Shown here one piece after another: positions 24,943 through 34,121 of a DNA stretch of 40,417 bases. Each line of letters begins with the position of its first letter. Position 1 is the first letter of the stretch. Source of the stretch: an uncultured Oscillospiraceae bacterium (GTDB lineage: Bacteria > Bacillota > Clostridia > Oscillospirales > Oscillospiraceae). The notes beneath the pieces are model-generated. The model had not been told where the DNA came from. It did no database searches and was given only the letters and a program-made list of their open reading frames with translations. Position numbers and translations under genes: made by a program. The stretch is from NCBI GenBank assembly GCA_934659425.1, contig CAKUHU010000011.1, positions 1 through 40,417 on the forward strand, read 5' to 3'.

Positions 24943-26337
24943 ATGCGCCCATCCATCCCGCCGGGCTTTACTGCCCTAATTGATGAATACGGCATGCTCC
25001 CCGCCGGAGAAACGGTGCTGTGCGCCGTATCCGGCGGGGCTGACTCCATGTGCCTGCTCCACCTCCTCTCCCGGCGGGAAGGCATTCTTCTTCACGCCGC
25101 CCATTTTGATCACCGGCTTCGGGGAGAGGAATCGGACGCAGATGCCGCCTTTGTCCAGGATTGGTGTACGGCCCACAGCATCCCCTTCCATTTGGGAAGC
25201 GCTGATGTCGCCGCCCAGGCCAGGGCATCCGGACAGGGAATCGAAGAAACGGCCCGGGAGCTGCGGTATGCTTTCCTTCAGCACACCGCCCAAAAGATCG
25301 GAGCCGACGTGATCGCCACTGCCCATAATGCCGACGACAACGCGGAGACCCTTCTCCTCCATCTGATCCGGGGAACCGGACTGCAAGGGCTGACCGGCAT
25401 CCCGCCCCGGCGAAACAATGTGGTCCGCCCCTTACTCACCACCTCACGGGCAGAGATCTTGGCCTATCTGGAGGAATTTCAGATCCCCCACCGGGAAGAC
25501 TCCTCCAATTCCGATGAATCCTACGCTCGCAACAAGCTCCGCGCTCAGGTCATGCCTGTGCTGCGGGAGTTGAATCCCCGTTTTGTACACTCCGCCGCCG
25601 CCGCCATTCAATCCCTGCGCACCGATCACAGCTATCTGAGCGAGCTGGCCGCGGAAGCCTGTCAAAACGCCCGGTGGGAAGGGAACGAACTGGTCATCGA
25701 CTCGCGGCGCATCGCCGCGCTCCCTCCGGCCCTGGCTCCCCGCGGGGCAAGGCTGCTCATCGAGCTGGCCGCCGGCGGCTTTACCGACTGCACCGCCGCC
25801 CATCTCAGCGGCCTTGTGGAACTGTGTCGGTCAGCCAATCCCTCCGCCAGCCTCTCCCTTCCCTATGGCTTGACGGCCCGGCGCGTTTATGAAGAACTGC
25901 ACCTCGCCCCCAACAGGGGCTCCCCGCCCACACTGGAGCCCACTCCCCTCCGCTTTAGAGGCGTCACAACACCGCCCAACAGCCTCTTTTCCTGCCTGTG
26001 CCGAAAATCTGTCTGCCCCCCGGCTCCCGAACCGGGGGTGTGGTATTTCAGTCAGGACGCCTTAGGCCCAGACGCCCTTCTTCGCCCTCGTCAAAGAGGG
26101 GATGCCCTCTCCATTCCCCACCGGGGGGGCTCCAAAACAGTAAAAAGATGGCTGATCGACGCCAAGATTCCCCGCTGGGAGCGGGAGCAGATCCCGGTTT
26201 TGGCCGACAGCCAGGGGACTGCCGCCCTGGCCGGCTTCGGCCCGGAGCAGTCACGGCTTGCAGCGCCAGGAGAGCCGGCTTGGGCCGTCTCTTTTCAGCG
26301 AGTAGAAAAAGAAAGAGAAAAGGATGATGCGATATGA
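24943..26337 (+). CDS. tilS: tRNA(Ile)-lysidine synthase TilS
   Basis: 464 residues. The N-terminal PP-loop ATPase shows CAVSGGADSMCLLHLL, then HFDHRLRGEESDADA, ATAHNADDNAETLLLHLIRGTG and IPHREDSSNSDESYARNKLR. A C-terminal TilS domain follows (LLRPRQRGDALSIPHRGGSKTVKRWLIDAKIP). The enzyme attaches lysine to C34 of the CAU tRNA-Ile so that it reads AUA; it is essential. Its stop overlaps the hpt start (ATGA), the conserved tilS-hpt-ftsH arrangement. Confidence 0.96.
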   Translation: MRPSIPPGFTALIDEYGMLPAGETVLCAVSGGADSMCLLHLLSRREGILLHAAHFDHRLRGEESDADAAFVQDWCTAHSIPFHLGSADVAAQARASGQGIEETARELRYAFLQHTAQKIGADVIATAHNADDNAETLLLHLIRGTGLQGLTGIPPRRNNVVRPLLTTSRAEILAYLEEFQIPHREDSSNSDESYARNKLRAQVMPVLRELNPRFVHSAAAAIQSLRTDHSYLSELAAEACQNARWEGNELVIDSRRIAALPPALAPRGARLLIELAAGGFTDCTAAHLSGLVELCRSANPSASLSLPYGLTARRVYEELHLAPNRGSPPTLEPTPLRFRGVTTPPNSLFSCLCRKSVCPPAPEPGVWYFSQDALGPDALLRPRQRGDALSIPHRGGSKTVKRWLIDAKIPRWEREQIPVLADSQGTAALAGFGPEQSRLAAPGEPAWAVSFQRVEKEREKDDAI

Positions 26338-26891
26338 TGAAAGATGACATCGAGCGAGTACTCATTTCTGAACAGAAGCTTCAGGACCGGGTCGCCCAGA
26401 TGGGGGCCCAGATCAGCGCCGACTATGCGGGCAAAAGCCCTCTCTTGGTCAGTGTTCTCCGGGGCTCATATATCTTTATGGCCGATCTGACCCGCCACAT
26501 CGATCTGTTTTCCCAGGTGGACTTCATGGCCGTGTCCTCCTACGGCTCGGGCACCGTCTCCTCCGGCCAGGTCAACATTATGAAGGATCTGTCCAGTTCC
26601 ATAGAGGGAAAAGACGTGATCATTGTGGAGGATATTTTAGACAGCGGCAATACCCTCCACTATCTGATCCAGGTATTGAAGGCCCGTCATCCCGCCTCTA
26701 TCCGGCTGGCCACACTTTTGGACAAACCCTCCCGCCGGACCAAGCCCATCACCGCCGATTATATCGGCTTTGAAGTCCCTGACGAGTTCGTGGTGGGCTA
26801 CGGACTGGACTATCAGGAGCTCTATCGGAACCTCCCTTACATCGGCATCCTTAAGCCCAGGGTCTATCAGGATGCCGCGACCTGCAAGTGA
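26334..26891 (+). CDS. hpt: Hypoxanthine phosphoribosyltransferase
   Basis: 185 residues from ATG at 26334 (AAAGGA nine bases upstream), overlapping the tilS stop. It shows the type I PRTase fold: [19 protein letters not shown], the flexible loop [10 protein letters not shown], the PRPP-binding motif [16 protein letters not shown], and the purine-binding [20 protein letters not shown]. It salvages hypoxanthine and guanine to IMP and GMP. Coupled between tilS and ftsH. Confidence 0.96.
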   Translation: MMKDDIERVLISEQKLQDRVAQMGAQISADYAGKSPLLVSVLRGSYIFMADLTRHIDLFSQVDFMAVSSYGSGTVSSGQVNIMKDLSSSIEGKDVIIVEDILDSGNTLHYLIQVLKARHPASIRLATLLDKPSRRTKPITADYIGFEVPDEFVVGYGLDYQELYRNLPYIGILKPRVYQDAATCK

Positions 26892-26922
26892 TTCTCATTT
26901 TTTGAAAGGACGTGGCTCCCCT

Positions 26923-28764
26923 TTGAATAAGAAGATCAGCCCCAGAGACGCGGCTTTCTTGGGATTCATCGTGGTGATCTTGCTGGCTACCGTCTTTGCC
27001 CTGCGGGGCATGAACGCCTCTCCCACCCCCACTTCGGCGGAGGTGCGCACCCTCATCGAATCCCAGGCGGTGGACACGGTGCGAGTGAAAGACAACACGC
27101 TGACCATGACCTTGAAAGACGGCACCACCGTCACCTCTAAGCTCTACAGCGCCGAAATGTTCTATGACGAGTTCAATGACATCTTGGTGGCCCAACAGCG
27201 GGCGGGCATCTTGGCTGATTACGACTATCAGCCGGACACCACGCTGCCCTGGTGGGTGTCCTTCCTGCCGTGGCTTGTCATTTTGGGGCTCTTCTGCCTA
27301 TTGTGGTACAACATGATGGCCCGTCAAATGGGCGGCGGGGGCATGGGCGCAGACAGGGCCAACCGCTTCAGCCACGCCCGCACCAAGCTCGCCAATCCCG
27401 ACGGAAAGAAGGTCACCTTCGCCGATGTGGCGGGCGTGGACGAGGAAAAAGCCGAGCTGCAGGAGGTGGTGGACTTCCTGAAGGATCCCCAGCGGTACTT
27501 GGAGCTGGGTGCCCGTATCCCCAAGGGCATCCTGCTGGTGGGACCTCCGGGAACTGGTAAGACCCTTCTGGCAAAGGCCGTGGCCGGGGAGGCAGGGGTC
27601 GGCTTTTTGTCCATTTCCGGCTCTGATTTTGTAGAGCTCTATGTGGGCGTGGGCGCGTCCCGGGTCCGGGACCTCTTTGACCAGGCCAAGAAGGACTCCC
27701 CTGCCATCGTCTTTATCGACGAAATCGACGCCGTGGGCCGCCAGCGCGGTGCGGGACTGGGCGGCGGCCACGATGAGCGGGAGCAGACTTTGAACCAGCT
27801 TTTGGTGGAAATGGACGGCTTTGCCTCCAACGAGGGGGTCGTCGTGCTGGCCGCCACCAACCGGGTGGATATTTTGGACCCCGCCCTCCTGCGTCCCGGC
27901 CGGTTTGACCGGCAGGTCTATGTGGGCGCCCCCGACGTGAAGGGCCGGGAGGAAATCCTGCGGGTCCACGCCCGCAATAAGCCTCTGGCCGAAGATGTGA
28001 GCCTGTCTGACGTGGCCAAGGCCACTGCCGGCTTTACCGGCGCTGACTTGGAGAATCTGATGAATGAGGCCGCCCTCCGGGCTGCCCGGCTCCACCGGAG
28101 CTTTCTCACCATGGAGGATCTTCAGGAGTCTGTCATCAAGGTGCTGGCCGGGCCGGAAAAAAAGAGCCGGGTCGTCATCGAGCGGGAGCGAAAGCTGACC
28201 GCATATCACGAAGCGGGCCACGCCTTGGTGATCCACGCCCTGGATACTCAGGATCCCGTCCATCAGATCACCATCGTCCCCCGGGGCATGGCAGGGGGCA
28301 TGACCATCCACCTGCCCCAGGAGGACAAGAGCTTTCAGTCCAAAAGCGAGCTGATTGATCGCATTGCCGTGTGTCTGGGCGGGCGGTGTGCCGAACAGCT
28401 GGTATTGGGCGATATTTCTACCGGAGCCGGCAACGATCTTCAGCAGGCCACCTCCATCGCCCGCAATATGATCATGCGCTATGGCATGAGCGAACGGCTG
28501 GGCAACGTGGTCTTTGATTCCGGCCACGACGAGGTGTTCATCGGCCGCAGCATGGCCCAGGCCAAGAGCTATTCGGAAGAGACAGCCAACCTCATCGACG
28601 AGGAGGTCAAGCGCCTGCTGGATGAGGCTTACCAGACCTGTCGGGAGATCCTGACCCGGGACCGCGCCTATCTGGAAAAGGTGGCCGCCTATCTGCTGGA
28701 GCATGAGACAATGGACGCCTCCACCTTTGAGGCCGTCTTTGCTCCGGAAATCAAAGAGGATTAA
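26923..28764 (+). CDS. ftsH: ATP-dependent zinc metalloprotease FtsH
   Basis: 613 residues from TTG at 26923; the longer open frame runs back through hpt and is not coding. The only nearby ribosome site, AAAGGA, is about 12 bases away, so the start is less certain. An N-terminal membrane helix ([18 protein letters not shown]), a periplasmic-side domain and a second helix ([18 protein letters not shown]) precede the AAA+ module: Walker A GPPGTGKT near 207, Walker B IVFIDEID near 262, and [19 protein letters not shown]. The peptidase zinc site is HEAGH near 429. It degrades misfolded and regulatory membrane proteins. Complete. Confidence 0.97.
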   Translation: MNKKISPRDAAFLGFIVVILLATVFALRGMNASPTPTSAEVRTLIESQAVDTVRVKDNTLTMTLKDGTTVTSKLYSAEMFYDEFNDILVAQQRAGILADYDYQPDTTLPWWVSFLPWLVILGLFCLLWYNMMARQMGGGGMGADRANRFSHARTKLANPDGKKVTFADVAGVDEEKAELQEVVDFLKDPQRYLELGARIPKGILLVGPPGTGKTLLAKAVAGEAGVGFLSISGSDFVELYVGVGASRVRDLFDQAKKDSPAIVFIDEIDAVGRQRGAGLGGGHDEREQTLNQLLVEMDGFASNEGVVVLAATNRVDILDPALLRPGRFDRQVYVGAPDVKGREEILRVHARNKPLAEDVSLSDVAKATAGFTGADLENLMNEAALRAARLHRSFLTMEDLQESVIKVLAGPEKKSRVVIERERKLTAYHEAGHALVIHALDTQDPVHQITIVPRGMAGGMTIHLPQEDKSFQSKSELIDRIAVCLGGRCAEQLVLGDISTGAGNDLQQATSIARNMIMRYGMSERLGNVVFDSGHDEVFIGRSMAQAKSYSEETANLIDEEVKRLLDEAYQTCREILTRDRAYLEKVAAYLLEHETMDASTFEAVFAPEIKED

Positions 28765-28799
28765 ATTCACCCTATCGCAAATGAAAGGAGGCTCCGCCT

Positions 28800-29915
28800 A
28801 TGAAAAAGCAGCTTTGCTCTCTTTTGGCTGCGGTGTGCCTCCTGTTCGCCATTTCCATTCCCTTCCAATGTGCCCAGGCGTCCTCCAATACAACGGTCTA
28901 CCTTCTGGCCGCCAATGATAAATTCTGCGACCTGCCCGGCGGTGTTCTCCCTGTGGCGGTAGATGGGACCATCTATATCCCCTACACCGTTTTTGACCGG
29001 GATGCCACCGGGGTGGACCTGGGGGTCTACTACCTGATCCGCCAGGATTGGAGCACCATCCTCAACCTCTATTCCCGGAGCGGCATGCTCACCTTTACCG
29101 TGAATATGGGCATTTGTGAGGACAATTTAGGCAACGCCATGAATTTCCGGGCCGTCATCCGCAATGGCATCCCCTATGTGCCCGCCGCGGCGGTATGCAA
29201 ATTCTTTGACCTTCAATACTCCTTCCTGCCCACCACCGACCGGGGCACGCTCATCCGCATCACCAATTCCCAGGCCTCTTTGAGCGACAGCATGTTTTTA
29301 AGCTCGGCCAAATTGGGGATGTCATCCCGCTACAACAATATCATCCAGAGCATGGAGCCCCAGCCCACAGCCCTCGCTGCTACTTCTACTCCGGCCCCCA
29401 CCGCCACGGCTACTCCCGCCGGCGGCAAAAAAAATGTGCGGGTCTATCTGGCGGTAGACGCCTCCCAGGCGGAAGAGGATCTGACCCTTTTCCTCCCCTC
29501 TGGGACCCATATTCTCTTCCTGTTTACCCCCGATTCCCTCTCCGCGCAGGGCTCCCTTGTCCGCCGGGCGGCGGCAGCGGGCCATTCCATCGGGCTGATC
29601 GTAAGCGGTACGGCAGAGGAGGCCTTGGAGCAGCTGAAGCTGGGCAATGAGCAGCTGTCCCACATTGCCCGCATCCGCACCCATATCGTCTCCGCCCCCA
29701 GCTCCCTCACCGCCGCATTGACCGCAGAGGGCTGGTCCTGCTGGCAGTCCAATGTCTCGGGTTCCAGCACCTCCACCGTCCTGTCCAGCTTAGAGAGCAA
29801 GCAGTCTGTGGGGCGGATCACCCTTCCCGCCACCCCCGCTGTGCTGAATCGGATCCTCGCACAGATCCGCAGTGACGGCTACACCTTACGTCAGCCCCTG
29901 GAGACCGACCTATGA
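28800..29915 (+). CDS. Secreted protein with stalk-like N-domain and degenerate polysaccharide-deacetylase fold
   Basis: 371 residues from ATG at 28800 (AAAGGAGG eight bases upstream). Signal peptide MKKQLCSLLAAVCLLFAISIPF. Residues 30-170 resemble copper-amine-oxidase-N-like surface domains (VAVDGTIYIPYTVFD, GIPYVPAAAVCKFFDLQYSF). A Thr/Pro/Ala linker (TPAPTATATPA) leads to a domain with NodB-like rhythm (HILFLFTPDSLSAQGSLVRRAAAAGHSIGLIVSG). The NodB metal-binding Asp-Asp and His-x3-His motifs are not visible, so it is probably not an active deacetylase. Its stop overlaps the next start (ATGA), coupling it to the NifS-fold protein. Confidence 0.75.
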   Translation: MKKQLCSLLAAVCLLFAISIPFQCAQASSNTTVYLLAANDKFCDLPGGVLPVAVDGTIYIPYTVFDRDATGVDLGVYYLIRQDWSTILNLYSRSGMLTFTVNMGICEDNLGNAMNFRAVIRNGIPYVPAAAVCKFFDLQYSFLPTTDRGTLIRITNSQASLSDSMFLSSAKLGMSSRYNNIIQSMEPQPTALAATSTPAPTATATPAGGKKNVRVYLAVDASQAEEDLTLFLPSGTHILFLFTPDSLSAQGSLVRRAAAAGHSIGLIVSGTAEEALEQLKLGNEQLSHIARIRTHIVSAPSSLTAALTAEGWSCWQSNVSGSSTSTVLSSLESKQSVGRITLPATPAVLNRILAQIRSDGYTLRQPLETDL

Positions 29916-30925
29916 TAAAAGATGTCTATCTGGACCATGCCGCCGCCTCGTTTCCCCTGGCCCCCGGCGCAGAAGATGCCATGGAAAAATGTCGCTCCCT
30001 CCCAAGGGAGCCCCAGCTTTTGGATGCAGCGGTCCAGGAGCTCCAGCAGCGACTATGCCGCCTTCTGAACGCACCCTCGCCCCAGACAGTCCAGCTCGTT
30101 CCAGAGCCCGTCCATCCTCTTTTCTGCCTTCTCCAGCGCATTTTATCCTCGGAAGATAAGGTGCTCACCCTCCCAGGATATCGGGATGAGCTTCTTCGGT
30201 ACCGAAAGCCCCAGCAGGTGGAGGAGATCCCTCTGGGCAGGGACGGACTGCCTGCTTTGGAGCAGCTCTCCCCCATTCTGTCCCAAGCCAAGGCTGTGAT
30301 CGTTCCCCACGCTGATTTTCAGACTGGTGCCCTTCAGCCCATCGCCGCACTGGGCAGGCTGTGCCGAAAAGCAGGCTGCCTTCTTTTGGTAGATGCCGCT
30401 CAGAGCATCGGCCGGGTAAGCATTGATATGGCCGCCCTGGACGTCGATGCCCTGAGCTTTTCCAGCTGCAATGGCCTCCTGGGACCCCGGGGCATCCATA
30501 TCCTGGTTACCGGGGATACTCTGACGCCTGTTCTTGCGGCTTCAACCGCATTTCCCTCCTCCCCCTCCTTTGACCCTCCCGCCCTGTATGGCTTCCTGGC
30601 AGCCCTGACCTACTTCGAGTCCCATGCCGCCATCCTCATGGAGCGCCAGCGGCGCCTGGGCGGCCATCTCTGGGCCAGAATGAAGGAATACGACGGGGAG
30701 GGACTCAGCGTCCCCGGCCCCGGCCCTCTGGACCGGGTAGGGATCGTCTCGGTGGACTTTTCCCGGCAGGACAACGAGAGGGCCGCGCTTCTCCTGAAGC
30801 AGCGCTATCATGTCCACGCCTCCGTCTTTCAGGGGATGGTCCGGTTTTCCGCAGGGCCTTTTCTCTCCTTCGAGGACATCGACTATGTCCAGGGGGCCGT
30901 TGGAACACTGGCGTCGGAAGAATGA
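29912..30925 (+). CDS. NifS-fold (class V aminotransferase-like) protein lacking the PLP lysine
   Basis: 337 residues, shorter than the usual 380-400. The fold is clear: VYLDHAAASFPL at the N-terminus, AVIVPHADFQTGALQPI, LLVDAAQSIGRVSIDMAALDVDALSFSS and GPRGIHILV. In active cysteine desulfurases the segment reads S-G-H-K-x-x-G-P-K-G. Here it is SSCNGLLGPRG, so the His-Lys pair that binds PLP is Asn-Gly. The substrate-cysteine loop is not evident either. It is thus likely a pseudoenzyme or has a changed activity. It is coupled to the secreted protein upstream and followed by mgsA. No scaffold (nifU/iscU) or thiI gene is near. Confidence 0.8.
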   Translation: MIKDVYLDHAAASFPLAPGAEDAMEKCRSLPREPQLLDAAVQELQQRLCRLLNAPSPQTVQLVPEPVHPLFCLLQRILSSEDKVLTLPGYRDELLRYRKPQQVEEIPLGRDGLPALEQLSPILSQAKAVIVPHADFQTGALQPIAALGRLCRKAGCLLLVDAAQSIGRVSIDMAALDVDALSFSSCNGLLGPRGIHILVTGDTLTPVLAASTAFPSSPSFDPPALYGFLAALTYFESHAAILMERQRRLGGHLWARMKEYDGEGLSVPGPGPLDRVGIVSVDFSRQDNERAALLLKQRYHVHASVFQGMVRFSAGPFLSFEDIDYVQGAVGTLASEE

Positions 30926-30953
30926 AGAATAAATATAGATCGGAGTGATCTCC

Positions 30954-31421
30954 ATGGCAGCCGCCGTCAATCAAGTCTTACATGCCCAAAAGCACATCGC
31001 CCTCATCGCCCATGACAACATGAAGGAGGACATTATTCTCTGGTGTCAGGCCAATCGGGAAACCCTCAACCGCCATTTCCTCTGCGGTACCGGGACCACC
31101 GCTCGGATGATCTCCCAGCGCACCGGCCTTCCCGTGTTTGGCTATCACTCCGGCCCCCTGGGCGGTGACCAGGAGGTGGGAGCTCAGATCGTCCAGGGGA
31201 AGGTCGACATGGTGATTTTTTTCTCCGATCCCCTCACCGCCCAGCCCCACGACCCGGATGTGAAGGCTCTCCTCCGCATTGCCCAGGTCTATGACATTCC
31301 CATCGCCAACAACCGGGCTACGGCGGATTTTCTCATCTCCTCTCCCCTGATGAACCAGGAATACGCCCACACGCTGCTGGATTTCGATCAGGCCGTCGTG
31401 GAACGGGCAGAAACTCTGTAA
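30954..31421 (+). CDS. mgsA: Methylglyoxal synthase
   Basis: 155 residues from ATG at 30954 (GGAG eight bases upstream); an ATG three codons earlier lacks a site. Typical MgsA: IALIAHDNMKEDIILWC, the phosphate-binding CGTGTTARMI, and the catalytic Asp in SGPLGGDQEVGAQI (D72). Then come MVIFFSDPLTAQPHDPDVKALLRIAQ and IPIANNRATADFLI. It converts dihydroxyacetone phosphate to methylglyoxal, a glycolytic overflow bypass. A terminator follows. Confidence 0.96.
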   Translation: MAAAVNQVLHAQKHIALIAHDNMKEDIILWCQANRETLNRHFLCGTGTTARMISQRTGLPVFGYHSGPLGGDQEVGAQIVQGKVDMVIFFSDPLTAQPHDPDVKALLRIAQVYDIPIANNRATADFLISSPLMNQEYAHTLLDFDQAVVERAETL

Positions 31422-31425
31422 CGGC

Positions 31426-31494
31426 AAAAAGCCAGGAGAAAGGCGGCACGCTCCCCTCCTTCGGGAAGGAAGCTCCCCTTTGTCCTGGCTTTTT
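31426..31494 (+). terminator. Terminator after mgsA
   Basis: AAAAAGCCAGGA (31426-31437) pairs with TCCTGGCTTTTT (31483-31494), enclosing a smaller hairpin (CCTTC-GG-GAAGG). The T-run is on the plus strand; the matching A-run makes it usable for the convergent MATE gene as well. Confidence 0.85.
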
Positions 31495-31578
31495 CCTGCG
31501 GCGCCCCACTGCGTCGGAACTTAAAATTTTACTGCTCTTCGGCGAGAACAGGCTCTTTGCCCGCACACTGCCTATCCT

Positions 31579-32919
31579 TTACCCTCTCTCTGCCTGCTCC
31601 TGCCAATTCCCCGTTTTGTAAAACAAAATAGACATAACCGTGGAGACCGTCCAGCCAATGGGCCACGCGATCCAGATCCCCACCGTCCCCAGCCCGGTGG
31701 CGGACAAGACCTTTGCCAGCGTCACCCGGAGCAGAAGGTCTGTAAACGTGGTGGCCATGAACTTTTTCATCATACCGCAGCCCCGCAGTACGCCGTCCGC
31801 CATGAGCTTCGACGCGACCACAAAATAGAACGGCGAGAGGATCCGCAAAATCTCTACCCCCGTCTCCATGGCGGTCCCCTCCGGTGTGGGCAGGAAGATG
31901 TAGACCAGGTACTTGCCCCCAAGGAAGTAGGCAAGCACCAGAGGCACACACAGCAGCCAGACCAATTTCAGCCCCGCCTGGAACCCTTCCCTGATCCGGT
32001 GCAGCTTACCGGCCCCCAGATTTTGCGCGCTGAAGTTGGAGATGCCGTTGCCGATGGTGGTCAGAGATGTGATGACCAGGTTGTTGAGCTTGACCGAGGC
32101 GGAATAGCCGGCCATGACCGCCGAGCCAAAGGAATTGATGATTCCCTGGATCACCAGGTTGCCCACCGAGATGAAGCTCTGCTGCAGAATGCTCGGCACT
32201 GCGACCACCGCGATCTTCCCCAGCAGGTGCCTGGAAAACATCTTCGCCTTTTCCTCTGTCTTGATTTTTGCAAGCCGGCGGAACACCACAATCATGGCCA
32301 GGACACAGCTGATCCCCTGGCACAAAAAGGTGGCCCAGGCGACACCGGCCAACCCCATATCCAGCGCCGTGACAAACAGAATGTCCACTGCGATATTGGA
32401 CAGCGAGGAGCAGACCAGAAACAGAAACGGTGTTTTGGAATCCCCCAAAGCGGAAAAGATCCCCGTGGCGATATTATAGTAAAATACAAAGGGCAGGCCC
32501 AGGATGTAGATGTCCAGATACAGCTTGGAGTCTGCCAAGACATTCTCAGGCGTTTGGATCAGCCGCAAAAGGTCCCCGCAAAAGCACATCCCTGCGGCCA
32601 TCAAAACCGTGCAGAGCACCCCGCCTGCAATGAGCGTAGTATAGACGGCCGTCTTCAGCTCGGCATATCGCTTTGCGCCAAACATCTGGGACACGATCAC
32701 CGAACAGCCGATATTGCAGCCAAAGGCAAAGGCGATGAAAATCAGCGTGACCTCATAGCTGTTGCCCACCGCCGCCAAGGCATCCTGGCTGATGAACTTG
32801 CCGGCAACAAAGCTGTCGGCGATATTATAAAGCTGCTGGAAAAGGATGCTTCCAAACAGAGGAAGGCAAAACCTCCAAAGCACCTTTGTGGCATCTCCTA
32901 CGGTCAAGTCCTGATTCAT
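31579..32919 (-). CDS. MATE-family multidrug/Na+ efflux transporter
   Basis: 446 residues with about twelve hydrophobic helices in two repeats. The first helix region is VLWRFCLPLFGSILFQQLYNIADSFVAGKF, and GYSASVKLNNLVITSLTTIGNGISNF starts the second half. These are features of the DinF/NorM-like MATE group common in Clostridia. It probably exports cationic drugs or metabolites in exchange for Na+ or H+; substrate unknown. It is divergent from a LysR regulator with 220 bp between starts, the usual layout of a regulated exporter and its activator. Confidence 0.93.
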   Translation of the reverse strand: MNQDLTVGDATKVLWRFCLPLFGSILFQQLYNIADSFVAGKFISQDALAAVGNSYEVTLIFIAFAFGCNIGCSVIVSQMFGAKRYAELKTAVYTTLIAGGVLCTVLMAAGMCFCGDLLRLIQTPENVLADSKLYLDIYILGLPFVFYYNIATGIFSALGDSKTPFLFLVCSSLSNIAVDILFVTALDMGLAGVAWATFLCQGISCVLAMIVVFRRLAKIKTEEKAKMFSRHLLGKIAVVAVPSILQQSFISVGNLVIQGIINSFGSAVMAGYSASVKLNNLVITSLTTIGNGISNFSAQNLGAGKLHRIREGFQAGLKLVWLLCVPLVLAYFLGGKYLVYIFLPTPEGTAMETGVEILRILSPFYFVVASKLMADGVLRGCGMMKKFMATTFTDLLLRVTLAKVLSATGLGTVGIWIAWPIGWTVSTVMSILFYKTGNWQEQAERG

Positions 32920-33098
32920 TTCAAAAAATTCTCCTCATTCCATGTTTTCTCTCTCTCCTGCCCGCAAACGGGGCCGGAGTGTAAACACAGCATACAGGCA
33001 TATAAAAACAAGAGTCCCTGCCCATTGTCTTTTCCTTGATTGACACACTTTCATATGATATTTATAATCCCATTATTGAAATATGTGAAATATATGTT

Positions 33099-33112
33099 TG
33101 ATATTATTATCA
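33099..33112. promoter_or_regulatory. Candidate LysR-type operator between the MATE and LysR genes
   Basis: TGATA-TTAT-TATCA (33099-33112) is an AT-rich interrupted palindrome 28 bp before the LysR-type start. It fits the T-N11-A idea of LysR boxes. The surrounding 32920-33139 region is AT-rich with several similar ATATTT-like half sites, so the exact site is uncertain. Confidence 0.4.
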
Positions 33113-33139
33113 TGTAAATTTGATATTTTGGAGAGAGAA

Positions 33140-34030
33140 ATGAATATCAACTACGACTACTACCGGGTCTTTTACTATGTGGCGAAATATCAAAACTTTA
33201 CCCAAGCGGCCAATATCGCGATGAGCAACCAGCCCAACATCACACGCACCATTAAAAATCTGGAAAATGCCCTGGGCTGTACTCTCTTTGTCCGGTCTAA
33301 CCGAGGGGTCCAGCTGACACCGGAAGGAAAAAAGCTGTATGCCCATATCCAGATTGCCGTAGAGCAGATCCAGGCCGGGGAAGCAGAGCTCTCCATGGAC
33401 AAGGAGCTGAAAAGCGGGATCGTCTCCATCGGTGCCAGCGAAATTGCCCTGCGCTGCTTTTTGCTGCCTGTATTGAAGGACTATCAGCAGCGTTATCCCA
33501 GCGTTCGCCTCCGGGTATCTAATCATTCCACGCCCCAGGCCATCGCCGCGTTAAAAAGCGGCTTGGTGGACATCGCCCTCGTCACCACCTCCGCCGGAAG
33601 CCTGAAAACATTAAAGGCGGAAAAGATCAAAGAAATCCAGGATGTGGCTGTCTGCGGCTCCGCCTTTTCCACTCTTGCGGGCAGGCAGCTTGAACTTGCG
33701 GACATTTCAAAGCTGCCCATCATATCCCTGGGCACCCAGACCAAAACCTATGAATTCTATTTTGCGTGGTTTTTGCGCCACGGGCTCCCCTTCTCGCCGG
33801 AAATCGAAGTGTCTACCGCCAATCAGATCCTGCCCATGGTAAAAAGCAACCTGGGCATCGGTTTTGTGCCCCAAGAATTTTTAACCGAGGAGGATCTTCA
33901 CCATGTCATCCCTCTGCAGTTAAAGGAGAATATTCCACCTCGCTCTATCTGCTATATCAAGCGCACAGATCAACCTCTGAGCATCGCCGCCAAGGAGCTT
34001 GAACAGATGGTGCTGAAGGCAGCTTTATAG
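33140..34030 (+). CDS. LysR-family transcriptional regulator
   Basis: 296 residues from ATG at 33140 (GGAGAGAG just upstream); the longer frame from 33098 covers the promoter. N-terminal winged HTH: YRVFYYVAKYQNFTQAANIAMSNQPNITRTIKNLENALGCTLFVRSNRGVQLTPEGKKL. The effector domain follows (GIVSIGASEIALRCFLLPVL, LVDIALVTTSAG, MVKSNLGIGFVPQEFL). It probably controls the divergent MATE gene and itself in response to an unknown ligand. Confidence 0.94.
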   Translation: MNINYDYYRVFYYVAKYQNFTQAANIAMSNQPNITRTIKNLENALGCTLFVRSNRGVQLTPEGKKLYAHIQIAVEQIQAGEAELSMDKELKSGIVSIGASEIALRCFLLPVLKDYQQRYPSVRLRVSNHSTPQAIAALKSGLVDIALVTTSAGSLKTLKAEKIKEIQDVAVCGSAFSTLAGRQLELADISKLPIISLGTQTKTYEFYFAWFLRHGLPFSPEIEVSTANQILPMVKSNLGIGFVPQEFLTEEDLHHVIPLQLKENIPPRSICYIKRTDQPLSIAAKELEQMVLKAAL

Positions 34031-34038
34031 AGAAACCA

Positions 34039-34070
34039 CACGGCGGTACGGGTCTCCCCGCACCGCCGTG
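34039..34070. terminator. Bidirectional hairpin between LysR gene and asnB
   Basis: Stem CACGGCGGT-A-CGGG, loop TCTC, and CCCG-C-ACCGCCGTG, lying between convergent genes. The stem is strong but T-tracts are poor, so termination is inferred from stability and position. Confidence 0.7.
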
Positions 34071-34121
34071 ATATTTCCTATGAACGCCTCTGTAGTGCCA
34101 CCGGTCAAAGGGCCTTCTCCC

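Noticed and set aside
26770..26922. N-terminal extension of ftsH inside hpt
   Set aside because: Those codons are an out-of-frame reading of the hpt 3' end; conserved FtsH sequence starts with the membrane helix after 26923.
27298..28770. 490-codon minus-strand ORF opposite ftsH
   Set aside because: Shadow of the GC-rich ftsH coding frame; no family resemblance and no start signal.
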